Numbered from the stretch's first letter, positions 50,373 to 59,770 are shown. The stretch: 64,000 bases of DNA from Maritimibacter alkaliphilus (GCF_019801605.1 NZ_JAHVIT010000002.1:434001-498000), one strand, 5' to 3'. Notes: generated by a model from the sequence alone, not told the origin. Numbers and translations: made by a program.

Positions 50373-51284
50373 ATGAAACTCATCATCGACACCGATCCGG
50401 GCATCGACGACGCCATGGCGGTCTTCTACGCCGCGCGGGATCCACGGATCGAACTGGTCGGGCTGACCTCGGTCTTCGGCAATGTGCTGACGCCGATCGC
50501 CACCCGCAATGCCCTGCGGCTGGCCGAGATGGCGGGCCTCGACATTCCCGTGGCCGAGGGCGCGCACCAGGCGCTGGAGATCGCGCCGACGCCGCCCTCC
50601 TCGCATATCCACGGGGTCGAGGGCTTCGGGGATATCGCCCCGGTGATCCCCGCCGCCGCCGCGCTGGACGAAAGCGCGCCGGAGTTCCTCTGCCGCATGG
50701 CGCGGGAGCTGAAAGGCGAGCTGGTGCTCTGCCCCATCGGGCCGATCACCAATATCGCCCGCGCGATCCAGCTGGACCCCGCGTTCGCCACCAACGTGAA
50801 GGAAATCATCTTCATGGGCGGCGCGGCACGGGTGCCGGGCAACATCACACCCCATGCCGAGGCCAACACCTACCACGATCCCCATGCGCTGAACGTGGTG
50901 CTGGGGTCCGGGGCGAAGGTGACGATGGTCGGGCTCGACGTGACCATGGCGACGGCCTTCACCGCCGCCGATTTCGAGGATCTCGCCCGGCGCGATCCGC
51001 ATCTGGGCGCCTTCCTGCGCGAGGCAGGGCTTTTCTACCTCGAGTTCTACTACAGCCGGGGCCGGGATGGCGTGGGGCTGCATGATCCGATGACGATCAT
51101 CGCGGCGGCGCATCCCGAGCTCTTCGTGACCGAGGAACTGCCGCTGCGCGTTGTGGAGACCGGCGAAGAGCAGGGCCGCACGCAGGAGGTGGCCCCCTCC
51201 GAGGCCGCCGGCATCGCGCGGGTTTGCGTGGGCGGCGACATGGAGGCGATCAAGCGGCAGTTCTCGGCGGTGTTCGGGGACTGA
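50373..51284 (+). CDS. Inosine-uridine preferring nucleoside hydrolase
   Basis: 303 residues. The calcium-binding aspartate cluster DTDPGIDDAMAV at residues 6-17 is the family hallmark; GPITNIARAI, FMGGAARVPGN, ANTYHDPHA and LHDPMTIIAA complete the active site. The enzyme splits ribonucleosides into base and ribose for purine/pyrimidine salvage. No signal peptide, so cytosolic. GGGAG precedes the ATG. No nucleoside transporter is adjacent. Confidence 0.93.
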   Translation: MKLIIDTDPGIDDAMAVFYAARDPRIELVGLTSVFGNVLTPIATRNALRLAEMAGLDIPVAEGAHQALEIAPTPPSSHIHGVEGFGDIAPVIPAAAALDESAPEFLCRMARELKGELVLCPIGPITNIARAIQLDPAFATNVKEIIFMGGAARVPGNITPHAEANTYHDPHALNVVLGSGAKVTMVGLDVTMATAFTAADFEDLARRDPHLGAFLREAGLFYLEFYYSRGRDGVGLHDPMTIIAAAHPELFVTEELPLRVVETGEEQGRTQEVAPSEAAGIARVCVGGDMEAIKRQFSAVFGD

Positions 51285-51383
51285 GAGGCCCGCCGCCTGT
51301 CGCCGTTTCTCCGCGGCGCGGGAAGGCTTTGGAAAGAGGCGCGCAGGGGGATCGCTGACAGCGAGAGTGGGGGCGCGCTGCCC

Positions 51384-52202
51384 TCACTCCCCCAGTTTCG
51401 CATGGACCTCGTCGAGGTCGATCTCTCCGATAGGCAGCTTGTTCGCCGGGTTCTCGAAATCGTATTTGAACAGCCGGAAGTCGCGCTTGTAGATCTCGTA
51501 GACCAGATGCATCGACAGGTCGTCGAAGTAGTCCTCCACCGGATGCGCGCGCTTGGGGCCATGGCCCTCGCTCTCGTTGAAGCGCGGGATCTCGGCCAGG
51601 TTCACCGCATGGGGCGTCTCGATATTGTCGAGCACCTGCTGCATCCCCTCGTTGAACTTCTCGGTCCAGAAGATCTGATCGTAGCGCCCACCGTTCAGGA
51701 TGAACGTCGAGACATGGCCCGAGGTGGCGGACCAGTGAATGTCCGGGTCCATTGGGCGGCGCCAGCGGATGCTGTCGCGGGCGAAGAGCAGGAAACGCCG
51801 GAAGCTCTTGATCTGATCGAAGTCTTCCGACCCGTCCGCGCCGCCGACGTCGACGCCGTACTTCTGCGTCAGCAGCGGCACGAGGTTGCCACGATAGCGA
51901 CGCCCGTTGCGCTGGATGCCGCAGATCTTGTCGAAGTAGGAGGACAGGATCCGGGTGTAGGGATTGCGCACGCAGGTGAAGGCGTAGGACCCATGCGCCT
52001 TCACGTTGGCCTCGATCAGCGGCTGGGAACCGTCGAGCGCCCACTTGTGCAGCCCCTCCTTCGCGTCGTGGATATCCCCGTCATAGAAGGTGCCGTGATC
52101 GGAGTAATAGAGGATCTGGCCGATGGTGGAGCAGGCGCATTTCGGCACCACGCGATAGACGACGCTCTCGCTCTCGGTCATCCAAGTGCCGGGAAAACCC
52201 AT
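51384..52202 (-). CDS. Sulfotransferase family 2 domain protein
   Basis: 272 residues. The 5'-phosphosulfate loop PKCACSTIGQ (about 20-29) and 3'-phosphate-binding TCVRNPYTRILSSYFDK (about 75-91) identify a PAPS-dependent sulfotransferase of the type that modifies carbohydrates (PF03567). It would transfer sulfate from PAPS to a sugar, perhaps of an exopolysaccharide or lipid-linked glycan. GGAGG precedes the ATG. It is divergent from a GT14 glycosyltransferase gene, suggesting both act on one glycan. Confidence 0.85.
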   Translation of the reverse strand: MGFPGTWMTESESVVYRVVPKCACSTIGQILYYSDHGTFYDGDIHDAKEGLHKWALDGSQPLIEANVKAHGSYAFTCVRNPYTRILSSYFDKICGIQRNGRRYRGNLVPLLTQKYGVDVGGADGSEDFDQIKSFRRFLLFARDSIRWRRPMDPDIHWSATSGHVSTFILNGGRYDQIFWTEKFNEGMQQVLDNIETPHAVNLAEIPRFNESEGHGPKRAHPVEDYFDDLSMHLVYEIYKRDFRLFKYDFENPANKLPIGEIDLDEVHAKLGE

Positions 52203-52363
52203 GACTGCCGTACCTCCAGATCGCGGCGGTTGTGCCCGCCGTTTGTTGATGCACAGAAAAAACCAAACTTCTCGTGTATATTCAATCTCCGATGCGGGTT
52301 TCCCTGAGGGGCGAACCTGCGTATCAAGAGACGAAGCCCCAAGCGGAGAGCCGTTGTCGCCAC

Positions 52364-53941
52364 ATGGCCACCATTGCCTTCATCCTCCTGTGCCACAAGG
52401 ATCCGGCGGCGATCATCGATCAGGCGACGCGGCTGACGGCGGCGGGCGACTACATGGCGATTCACTTCGACGCCCGGGCAAGGATCGAAGATTATCAGAA
52501 AATCCGCACGGCACTGGCCGACAACCCCCGGGTGACCTTTGCCCGCAAGCGGCTGAAATGCGGGTGGGGGGAATGGTCGCTGGTGGCAGCCACGCTGCAG
52601 GCGGTCGAGGCCGCGGCGGAGGCCTTCCCGCGGGCCACGCATTTCTACATGGTCTCGGGCGACTGCATGGCGATCAAGTCTGCCGAATACGCCCATGACT
52701 TCCTTGATGCCGAGGACGTGGACTACATCGAGAGCGCGGATTTCTTCGACGATGGCTGGATCAAGACCGGCATCAAGGAAGAGCGGCTGATCTACCGCCA
52801 CTACCTGAACGAGCGGACCCACAAGTGGTGGTTCTACAAGTCGCTCGAATGGCAGCGCAGGCTGGGTCTGGCGCGCAAGATCCCCGAGGATCTGCAGATG
52901 TGCATCGGCTCGCAGTGGTGGTGTCTGCGGCGGCGCACGATCGAGGCGATCCTCGACTTCACCCGCGAACGGCGTGACGTGATGCGATTCTTCCGTACCA
53001 CGTGGATCCCGGACGAGACCTTCTTCCAGACCATCGTGCGCCACCTGATCCCCGAGCGCGAGATCCGCTCGCGCACGCTGACCTTCCTGATGTTCACCGA
53101 ATACGGGATGCCGGTGAATTTCTACAACGATCACTACGACCTGCTGCTGAGCCAGGACTTCCTCTTCGCGCGCAAGATCAGCCCCGAGGCCCATGCCCTG
53201 AAACGGCGGCTGGGACAGCTCTATGCCGCCGAGGGCGTGCGGTTTCAGGTCTCGAACGAGGGTCGGAACCTCTACAAGTTCCTCACCGGGCGGGGCCGGA
53301 TCGGGCAGCGCTTTGCGCCGCGGTTCTGGGAGACGGAGAGCACGCTGGGCCGCGACCGCGAGCTGATGATCGTGATCTGCAAGAAGTGGCACGTGGCCAA
53401 GCGGCTGATCGAGCGTATCCGTCAGGGCTCCAACCTGCCGGCGGTGGCCTATCTCTTCAACGAGGACCAAGCCGACCTGCCGGACCTCGGCGGGATCGAG
53501 GCCAATGTCGCCAAGCGCACCCGGCACCGGCGCGCGCTGATGCGGATGCTCTTCGACTACTATGACAGCGACCGGCTGGTGATCTGCATGGACCCCTCGG
53601 CGATCGACCTGATGAACGACTTCTGCTCCGACCGGGCCGAGACGCGCCTGCTGGAGATGGAATGCCAGTTCACGGACGAATTCCTGATCGGCCATGCCAA
53701 GCGCGTGGGGCTGGCCAGCGAGCAGACCCCGCAGGAGGCCCTGCGCCGGCTGCTGCCGACGCTGCGCAACGACATCGCCTTCGAGGCCGACACCATCCGC
53801 GAGGCCGGCTTCGACCACCATTACCGCCTGCGGGAAATCGACGGCCCCGAGCAGCACGCCGAGGCGCTGATGCATTTCCTCGCGGTACCCCGACAGACGG
53901 CCGAGGATATCGCCGCACTGGATCACCTCTTCAGCGACTGA
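52364..53941 (+). CDS. GT14 (core-2/I-branching-like) glycosyltransferase with DUF5928 tail
   Basis: 525 residues. The N-terminal half is a GT14-like domain: IAFILLCHKDP, MAIHFDARA, CGWGEWSLVAATLQAVEAA and THFYMVSGDCMAIKS. The C-terminal part (about 290-525) matches DUF5928, found attached to these enzymes in Rhodobacterales. GT14 enzymes add beta-1,6-GlcNAc or xylose. No membrane segment or signal is seen, so it acts in the cytosol. The ATG at 52364 is chosen by the family N-terminus; earlier in-frame ATGs at 52274 and 52292 exist. The divergent sulfotransferase shares its promoter region (161 bases). Confidence 0.82.
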   Translation: MATIAFILLCHKDPAAIIDQATRLTAAGDYMAIHFDARARIEDYQKIRTALADNPRVTFARKRLKCGWGEWSLVAATLQAVEAAAEAFPRATHFYMVSGDCMAIKSAEYAHDFLDAEDVDYIESADFFDDGWIKTGIKEERLIYRHYLNERTHKWWFYKSLEWQRRLGLARKIPEDLQMCIGSQWWCLRRRTIEAILDFTRERRDVMRFFRTTWIPDETFFQTIVRHLIPEREIRSRTLTFLMFTEYGMPVNFYNDHYDLLLSQDFLFARKISPEAHALKRRLGQLYAAEGVRFQVSNEGRNLYKFLTGRGRIGQRFAPRFWETESTLGRDRELMIVICKKWHVAKRLIERIRQGSNLPAVAYLFNEDQADLPDLGGIEANVAKRTRHRRALMRMLFDYYDSDRLVICMDPSAIDLMNDFCSDRAETRLLEMECQFTDEFLIGHAKRVGLASEQTPQEALRRLLPTLRNDIAFEADTIREAGFDHHYRLREIDGPEQHAEALMHFLAVPRQTAEDIAALDHLFSD

Positions 53942-53951
53942 GGACGCAGCA

Positions 53952-54329
53952 ATGCCCTATACCTACGACGATCAGAACATCTTTGCCAAAATCCTGCGGG
54001 GCGAGATCCCCAACAAGACCGTGATGGAGACCGAGCATACGCTGGCCTTCGAGGACATCCGCCCGCAGGCGCCGGTGCATGTGCTGGTGATCCCCAAGGG
54101 GCCCTATGTCACCTACGATCACTTCGCGCAGGAGGCTTCCGACGCCGAGATCGTGGATTTCACCCGCACCGTGGGCGCGGTCTGCGCCAAGATGGGGGTC
54201 TCGGCCGCCGAGGCAGAGGGTTGCCGCTTCATCTCCAACGCAGGCGATCATGGCGTTCAGGAAGTGCCGCACCTGCATATCCACATCCTCGGCGGACGGC
54301 CCCTCGGCCGGATGCTGGCCCGGGACTGA
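53952..54329 (+). CDS. HIT (histidine triad) family hydrolase, HinT-like
   Basis: 125 residues. NIFAKILRGEIPNKTV and the catalytic triad HLHIHILGGRPL are the HinT signatures. The enzyme hydrolyses AMP-linked amines and similar adenylated compounds. It begins ten bases after the GT14 stop and may be co-transcribed. A terminator follows at 54385. Confidence 0.94.
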   Translation: MPYTYDDQNIFAKILRGEIPNKTVMETEHTLAFEDIRPQAPVHVLVIPKGPYVTYDHFAQEASDAEIVDFTRTVGAVCAKMGVSAAEAEGCRFISNAGDHGVQEVPHLHIHILGGRPLGRMLARD

Positions 54330-54384
54330 CGCGCGAGAGGCGGCCTGGGGCCGCGCTTTCCGTGCAACGTGACGCAGTTCTCAG

Positions 54385-54412
54385 GGGGCGGCTTCCGGGC
54401 CGCCCCTTGACT
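54385..54412 (+). terminator. Terminator of the HIT gene
   Basis: GGGGCGGC, TTCCGG loop, GCCGCCCC, then TTGACTTATT; a short T-rich tail follows the perfect eight-pair stem. Confidence 0.7.
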
Positions 54413-54648
54413 TATTGCGGGCCCGGCCTCATGTGGGCGGGGTAATCGCCGGCACTTTACCGGTTCGGGCCGCGCCCGATCCTGCGATACTTGTTTCCCG
54501 CAAGCAGTGTTCCTGTCTCGCGAAGGGGCTTTCGCGATTACGACCGTTGGCAATCCGGCCGCCGGTCTCATCGCCGCCCGATCCCCTGCCGCGCCCGGAT
54601 GCGCGGCGCAGAAGGGTCCCGCACCGCGGGCCCGAAAGGACCTATTAC
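54413..54648 (+). promoter_or_regulatory. Long leader of the DEAD-box helicase gene
   Basis: 236 bases without an ORF. It contains a hairpin TCGCGAA-GGGGC-TTTCGCGA (about 54517-54537) and other stems. Long structured leaders before DEAD-box helicase genes are common in cold-regulated transcripts, but I see no recognised thermosensor. Confidence 0.35.
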
Positions 54649-55947
54649 ATGACTTTTGAAACGCTGGGGCTCGCCCCCTCCCTGCTCGCGCGTCTTGCGG
54701 AGCTGGAGCTGACGACTCCCACGCCGATTCAGACCCGCGCCATCCCCGAAGCGATGGACGGCCGTGACGTGATGGGCCTTGCCCAGACCGGCACCGGCAA
54801 GACGCTAGCCTTCGGCCTGCCGATCGCCGACAAGCTGCTGCGCGACGGTGGCCGCTGCGCACCGCGTCAGGCCCGCGCCCTCGTGCTGGCGCCGACCCGC
54901 GAGCTGGCCAAGCAGATCCACGACAACCTGCGCGAGGTGCTGAAAGGCGCCCACCTGCGCAGCCAGCTCGTCGTCGGCGGTGCCTCGGTCAACGCGCAGG
55001 CGCAGCGTCTGGAACGCGGCGCCCACCTGCTGATCGCCACCCCGGGCCGCCTGATCGACCTGATGGACCGCCGCGCGATCGACCTCTCGGGCACCCGGCA
55101 CCTCGTCCTCGACGAGGCGGACCAGATGCTCGACCTCGGCTTCATCCACGCGCTGCGGCGCATCGCGAAGGAACTGCCCTCGGAACGCCAGACGCTGCTC
55201 TTCTCGGCCACGATGCCCAAGCAGATGGAAGAGATCGCAGGCGCCTACCTGACCGATCCGGTGAAGATCGAGGTCTCGCCTCCGGGCCGCACCGCCGACA
55301 AGGTCACGCAATCGGTGGTCTTCGTCGAACAGGCCGCCCGCGTCGGCAAGCTGACCGGCCTGCTGGACGATCACCGCGACGAACTGGCGCTGGTCTTCAC
55401 CCGCACCAAGCATGGCGCCGAGCGTCTGAGCCGCAAGCTGGAGCAGTCCGGTTTCGCCGTCGCCGCGATCCACGGCAACAAGTCGCAGGGTCAGCGCAAC
55501 CGCGCGCTGGAGAACTTCCGCTCGGGCGAGGTCCGCGTGCTGGTGGCGACCGATGTGGCCGCCCGCGGCATCGACATTCCCGACGTGCGCCATGTCTACA
55601 ACTTCGACCTGCCCAACGTGGCCGACAACTACGTCCACCGCATCGGCCGCACCGCGCGCGCCGGGCGTGATGGCCGGGCCGTCAGCTTCGTCGGCATCGA
55701 GGAGATGGGCGATCTGGTCGGGATCGAGCGGCTGATCGGTCAGGAGATCGAGACGCTGGAAGGCCACCGTCCCGAGGCCCCCCGTGGCGGCCGCGGCAAG
55801 AGCGGCGGCAATGGCGGCGGTCGCGGTCGGCGCGGCGGCGGCGGTCAGGGCAAGCCCTCGGCGCAGGGCAAGCCGGGCGGTCAGGCCAAGAGCAACGGCG
55901 CCCGCAACCGCCGGCGCAAGCCCTCGGGTCAGCGCAGCGCCGCGTGA
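54649..55947 (+). CDS. DEAD-box ATP-dependent RNA helicase (RhlE-like)
   Basis: 432 residues. Motifs: Q motif (TPTPIQTRAIP), Walker A AQTGTGKT, PTRELA, TPGR, DEAD (VLDEADQMLDLGF), SAT, and C-terminal HGNKSQGQR, ATDVAARGIDIP and HRIGRTARAG. A glycine/arginine/lysine-rich tail (about 375-432) probably binds RNA. Such helicases remodel RNA in ribosome assembly, decay or cold adaptation. AAAGGA lies nine bases before the ATG; the upstream open frame is leader. A strong terminator follows. Confidence 0.93.
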   Translation: MTFETLGLAPSLLARLAELELTTPTPIQTRAIPEAMDGRDVMGLAQTGTGKTLAFGLPIADKLLRDGGRCAPRQARALVLAPTRELAKQIHDNLREVLKGAHLRSQLVVGGASVNAQAQRLERGAHLLIATPGRLIDLMDRRAIDLSGTRHLVLDEADQMLDLGFIHALRRIAKELPSERQTLLFSATMPKQMEEIAGAYLTDPVKIEVSPPGRTADKVTQSVVFVEQAARVGKLTGLLDDHRDELALVFTRTKHGAERLSRKLEQSGFAVAAIHGNKSQGQRNRALENFRSGEVRVLVATDVAARGIDIPDVRHVYNFDLPNVADNYVHRIGRTARAGRDGRAVSFVGIEEMGDLVGIERLIGQEIETLEGHRPEAPRGGRGKSGGNGGGRGRRGGGGQGKPSAQGKPGGQAKSNGARNRRRKPSGQRSAA

Positions 55948-55977
55948 TCGCGAAACGCACGGTTTGAGAATGGCAAA

Positions 55978-56004
55978 GGCCCGGCTCGGTGAGCCGGGCC
56001 TTTT
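55978..56004 (+). terminator. Terminator of the DEAD-box helicase gene
   Basis: Perfect ten-pair stem GGCCCGGCTC/GAGCCGGGCC with a three-base loop and a TTTT tail. Confidence 0.9.
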
Positions 56005-56331
56005 GCTGTCCCGCTGAGGCCAGCCACGAAGCCGCGCATCGACGGCGCGCGCGGTGGCGATACTGTCCTCTCTGGCGGGCATTTTATATCAGCCACACGT
56101 ATCGTGTCCCATCGAGGGACCGCCCAGCCTCACCAAATCGCCGCCGCGTGGGAGCGCGCCGTCGATGCGCGGCGGCCTGCGGCCTTGTCCCGCGCGGGTG
56201 GCTTTCTGGGCTAATTTATGGAGCAGGGCATACCGATATCGCGTTGGCTGGCGAACGGCGCGGAGGCGGCATCTGGCGGTGCTGGAGCCAGCACCGGTCA
56301 GCTGCAAACCGGCCCGCCTCACCGCCCAAAG
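56005..56331. other. Intergenic region between two convergent terminators
   Basis: About 330 bases lying between the helicase terminator and the trcR terminator. GC content drops locally around 56080-56110. No ORF with a ribosome-binding site or family similarity and no RNA gene was recognised. Confidence 0.5.
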
Positions 56332-56358
56332 AAAAACCCCGGTCCTTTCGAACCGGGG
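56332..56358 (-). terminator. Terminator of trcR
   Basis: On the minus strand CCCCGGTTCG...GGACCGGGG forms a strong stem followed by five T residues. Confidence 0.88.
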
Positions 56359-56385
56359 ATTCCATATTCAGCAATCCGCCGACGA

Positions 56386-57138
56386 TCAGGGCTGTTCGTC
56401 CTCATCGTCGTGCTTGCCGCCGGGCAGCGAGAAGAAGCTGTCCGCGTCGGCGTAGTTCTTGTTGTCCTCATCCTCGTCGTCATCATCGGAGAGCGAGAAG
56501 GTCTCGAGCCCTTCGATGGCCGTGGGGATGCGGGGCTCTGCCGGCATGTCGAGGCTCTGCTCGGTCGAGAGCAGCTTGCGACGCTCGTCGTCGGTCATGG
56601 CTGCGCCCTCGGCGGCCTTGGCGGCGGCGGCCTTCTGCACGGCGGCGTCCAGCTCCGACTGCTTGCACAGGCCAAGCGCAACCGGGTCGATCGGCTGCAT
56701 GTTGGCGATGTTCCAGTGCGTCCGCTCGCGGATCGACTGGATCGTCGGCTTGGTGGTGCCCACCAGCTTGGAAATCTGGCCGTCGGTCAGCTCGGGGTGG
56801 AATTTCACCAGCCAGAGGATCGAGTTCGGACGGTCCTGCCGCTTGGACAGCGGGGTGTAGCGCGGGCCACGGCGCTTTTCCTCGCCCTGGGCTGCGGCGT
56901 TGAACTTCAGCCGCAGCTTGTGCAGCGGATCCTTCTCGGCGCGGTCGATCTCTTCCTGCGTCAGCTGGTTGTGGCCGATCGGGTCGAAGCCCTTCACGCC
57001 GGTCGCAACGTCGCCGTCTGCAATGCCCTGGATCTCAAGCTCGTGCATGCCGGTGAAATCGGCGATCTGCTTGAAGGTCAGGGTCGTATTGTCCACCAGC
57101 CACACGGCCGTGGCTTTTGCCATAAGCGGTTTTGCCAT
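56386..57138 (-). CDS. trcR: Cell-cycle transcriptional regulator TrcR (DUF1013)
   Basis: 250 residues. The alphaproteobacterial DUF1013 protein has an HTH-like N-terminal half (MAKATAVWLVDNTTLTFKQIADFTGMHELEI and a second KFHPELTDGQISKLVGTTKPTIQSIRERTHWN) and an acidic C-terminal tail (SLSDDDDEDEDNKN). In Caulobacter the homologue is an RNA-polymerase-associated cell-cycle transcription factor. AGGAG precedes the ATG at 57138; the open upstream frame is leader. It is transcribed singly and ends at its own terminator. Confidence 0.9.
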   Translation of the reverse strand: MAKPLMAKATAVWLVDNTTLTFKQIADFTGMHELEIQGIADGDVATGVKGFDPIGHNQLTQEEIDRAEKDPLHKLRLKFNAAAQGEEKRRGPRYTPLSKRQDRPNSILWLVKFHPELTDGQISKLVGTTKPTIQSIRERTHWNIANMQPIDPVALGLCKQSELDAAVQKAAAAKAAEGAAMTDDERRKLLSTEQSLDMPAEPRIPTAIEGLETFSLSDDDDEDEDNKNYADADSFFSLPGGKHDDEDEQP

Positions 57139-57280
57139 GTCGCGTCTCCTTAATCCAAAATGTCCCCGAACCAAAACTTTCCCGTTGCCTGACTTGCAGG
57201 CGGCACCGTCTGGTGCAGGTTTCCGTTGTAGGGGAACTTGGCGCCTATATAGTCGGGCAAAGGCCGATTGGGAAGAGAGA

Positions 57281-57934
57281 ATGCGCCAAACGCTGATTTT
57301 GCTGGTCTTTGCGCTCTGTCTCGCGGGGGCCACCGCCCCCTCCGCCCGGGCCGAGGGAGAGCGCGCGGGCGACTTCGATTACTACCTCCTGTCGCTCAGC
57401 TGGTCGCCGACATGGTGTGCGCTGGAGGGCGCGCAGCGCGGCTCGCCGCAGTGCGATCCGGGAAAGCAGTTCGGCTGGGTGCTGCACGGTCTGTGGCCGC
57501 AGAACGAACGCGGCTATCCCTCCTACTGCAATACCACCGTCCGCAACCCGTCGAAGACGCAGACATCGGCGATGGAGGATATCATGGGCGCGCCGGGCGT
57601 CGCCTGGTACCAGTGGAAGAAACACGGCCGCTGCGCCGGGCTGGAGCCGGAGGCCTATTTCGACCTCGCGCGCCGGGCCTATGCCAGCGTGACCCGGCCG
57701 CAGGTGCTGCGCGATCTGGGCCGCGACGTGACCCTGCCGGCCAAGGTGGTGGAGCAGGCCTTCCTCGAGGCCAATCCGCAGCTTGAGCCCGACATGATCA
57801 CGATCACCTGCCGGTCGCGCCGGATACAGGAGGCCCGTGTCTGCCTGACCCGCGATCTGGAGCCGCGCCGCTGCGGCGCCGACGTGATCCGCGACTGCAC
57901 CCAGAGCGATGCGCTGCTGGAAGCGGTGAACTAG
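57281..57934 (+). CDS. RNase T2 family ribonuclease
   Basis: 217 residues. Signal peptide (1-24, ending PSARA) followed by the catalytic boxes FGWVLHGLWPQ (CAS I) and WYQWKKHGRCAG (CAS II), whose histidines and glutamine/lysine make up the active site. Eight cysteines allow disulphides. It degrades RNA in the periplasm or medium, giving cyclic phosphates. GGAAGAGAG precedes the ATG. It is divergent from trcR. Confidence 0.92.
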   Translation: MRQTLILLVFALCLAGATAPSARAEGERAGDFDYYLLSLSWSPTWCALEGAQRGSPQCDPGKQFGWVLHGLWPQNERGYPSYCNTTVRNPSKTQTSAMEDIMGAPGVAWYQWKKHGRCAGLEPEAYFDLARRAYASVTRPQVLRDLGRDVTLPAKVVEQAFLEANPQLEPDMITITCRSRRIQEARVCLTRDLEPRRCGADVIRDCTQSDALLEAVN

Positions 57935-57992
57935 GGCGAATCATTCCCCGTAAGGCGTCGGTCCGGGGCTGCCCCCGGACCGTGACCCGGCC

Positions 57993-58985
57993 TCAGCCGA
58001 CCTTCAGGACGATCTTGCCGATATGGCCCGAGCTTTCCATCCGCGCATGGGCCTCGGCGGCCGCATCGAGCGGGTACTCGCTGTCCATCACCGGGCCGAT
58101 CCGGCCCGCATCCAGCAGCGGCCAGACCTGCGCGCGCAGCTCCGCCGCGATCCGCGCCTTGGCAAGGTCGCTCTGCGGGCGGAGGGTGGAGCCGGTGATC
58201 GTCAGCCGTTTCACCATGACGAGGGCGAAGTTCAGCGCCGCCTTGGGCCCCTGCAGGAAGGCGATCTGCACCAGCCGCCCGTCCTCCGCCATGGCCTTGA
58301 CGTTGCGCGGGATATACTCGCCGCCGACCATGTCGAGGATCAGGTCGGCGCCGCCGGCCTTGCCCATGACCTCGACGAAATCCTCCTCGCGGTAGTTGAT
58401 CGCGCGCTCGGCCCCAAGCTCCAGACAGGCCGCGCATTTCTCCTCCGACCCGGCAGTGACGAAGACCCGTGCGCCGAAGGCCCGCGCCAGCTGGATCGCC
58501 GTCGTCCCGATCCCGGAGGAGCCGCCGTGGACGAGGAACCGCTCGCCCGCCTTCAGGCCGCCGCGCATGAAGACGTTGGACCAGACGGTGAAGAAGGTCT
58601 CGGGCAGGCAGGCGGCCTCGTTCAGGCCCATGCCCGCCGGCACCGGCAGGCAATGAGCGGCGGGCGTTGCCACGTATTCCGCATAGCCGCCGCCGGGCAG
58701 CAGGGCGCAGACCTGCGTGCCCACGCTGGGCCAGCCGACGCCCTCGCCCACGGCCACCACCTCGCCCGCGGCTTCCAGCCCGGGCAGGTCGCTGGCGCCG
58801 GGGGGCGGGGCATAGCTGCCCGCGCGCTGCAGCGCATCGGGGCGGTTCACGCCTGCATAGGCCACGCGGATCACAACCTGCCCCGGACCGGGGGCGGGGA
58901 CGGGTCGGGTGACCGGGATCAGCACCTCGGGGCCGCCGGGGGCCGAGATCTCGACCGCGCGCATGGTTTCGGGAAGCACGGACAT
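57993..58985 (-). CDS. NAD(P)H-quinone oxidoreductase, PIG3-like MDR family
   Basis: 330 residues of the zinc-independent medium-chain dehydrogenase/reductase family. VIRVAYAGVNRPDALQRAGSYAPP (N-terminal), LPGLEAAGEV and the NADP-binding FLVHGGSSGIGTTAIQLARAFGARVFVTAGS match quinone oxidoreductase/PIG3. It likely reduces quinones or enones one electron or hydride at a time. It is followed on the same strand by nothing coupled; COQ9 lies 77 bases upstream on the same strand and may share its message. Confidence 0.9.
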   Translation of the reverse strand: MSVLPETMRAVEISAPGGPEVLIPVTRPVPAPGPGQVVIRVAYAGVNRPDALQRAGSYAPPPGASDLPGLEAAGEVVAVGEGVGWPSVGTQVCALLPGGGYAEYVATPAAHCLPVPAGMGLNEAACLPETFFTVWSNVFMRGGLKAGERFLVHGGSSGIGTTAIQLARAFGARVFVTAGSEEKCAACLELGAERAINYREEDFVEVMGKAGGADLILDMVGGEYIPRNVKAMAEDGRLVQIAFLQGPKAALNFALVMVKRLTITGSTLRPQSDLAKARIAAELRAQVWPLLDAGRIGPVMDSEYPLDAAAEAHARMESSGHIGKIVLKVG

Positions 58986-59062
58986 GGCTCTCCTCCTCTC
59001 GTCGTCTTCTGAAATGGGGGAGGGGCCCGGCGCGCGGGCCCCGCAGGCAGGCGCGTGGCGGC

Positions 59063-59770
59063 TCAGTGCGACCAGCGGCCCGGCAGGCCGGTGCCATTGC
59101 CCGGCGCGCGGATCTTGCCGATCAGCGCCAGCGGCCCGGCCAGCACGGTCTGCGCCAGCTTGTTCTCGCGCAGGCTGGCCTTGGTCTTCTCGATTCGCAT
59201 CACGCCCTCGATCCGGCGGTCGAGGAACTCCCAGGTCGCCTGGTGGCCCTCGCTGTCATCGCCCAGCCAGTAGAGCACCGTGGCGCCGTACACGCCCGAG
59301 AGCGTGGCCCGCTTGGTGTACCAGTTCACGTCCTGCGAGGTGTCGCCAAGCGCGGTCCAGATACGGTCTGCCGTCTGCCAGATCGCCCGGGCCCCGTCGG
59401 CGGCATGCTGCGGCAGGGAAAAGAGCGTCGAGCCCCGGCGCACCAACTCCTTGTCCGCATCCTCCAATCGCAGCCGGATCGCCAGGGCGACCCGGTCGGA
59501 ATATCGCATGTCCGACAGGTCCTTGGCGGCCATGGCCGTCATCATCTCGGCGTCGCCCCTGGCGTGGTAGGCCAGGGCCAGGTCCACGGCGCCGCGCGGG
59601 TAGAGCGCGCGCGCCAGCTCCGGCCCGACGCCCGCATCCTCTGCCGCGGCGCGGAAGGTGGTCTCGGACCAGCCGTCGAAGGGGACGTGGATCAGGGCGG
59701 CATCCAGCAGCGCCTCGCTGGGCGAGGGGGTGGCGGTCTGGCTCTCGGCTTTGGTCTCGGTGGTGGACAT
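59063..59770 (-). CDS. COQ9 family protein
   Basis: 235 residues. The TetR-like COQ9 fold is indicated by ALLDAALIHVPFDGWSETTFRAAAEDAGV, then DVNWYTKRATLSGVYGATVLYWLGDDSEG, the most conserved COQ9 block. In mitochondria COQ9 binds lipids and presents ubiquinone intermediates to COQ7; the bacterial form is thought to serve ubiquinone synthesis. It is divergent from rpsU. Confidence 0.92.
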   Translation of the reverse strand: MSTTETKAESQTATPSPSEALLDAALIHVPFDGWSETTFRAAAEDAGVGPELARALYPRGAVDLALAYHARGDAEMMTAMAAKDLSDMRYSDRVALAIRLRLEDADKELVRRGSTLFSLPQHAADGARAIWQTADRIWTALGDTSQDVNWYTKRATLSGVYGATVLYWLGDDSEGHQATWEFLDRRIEGVMRIEKTKASLRENKLAQTVLAGPLALIGKIRAPGNGTGLPGRWSH

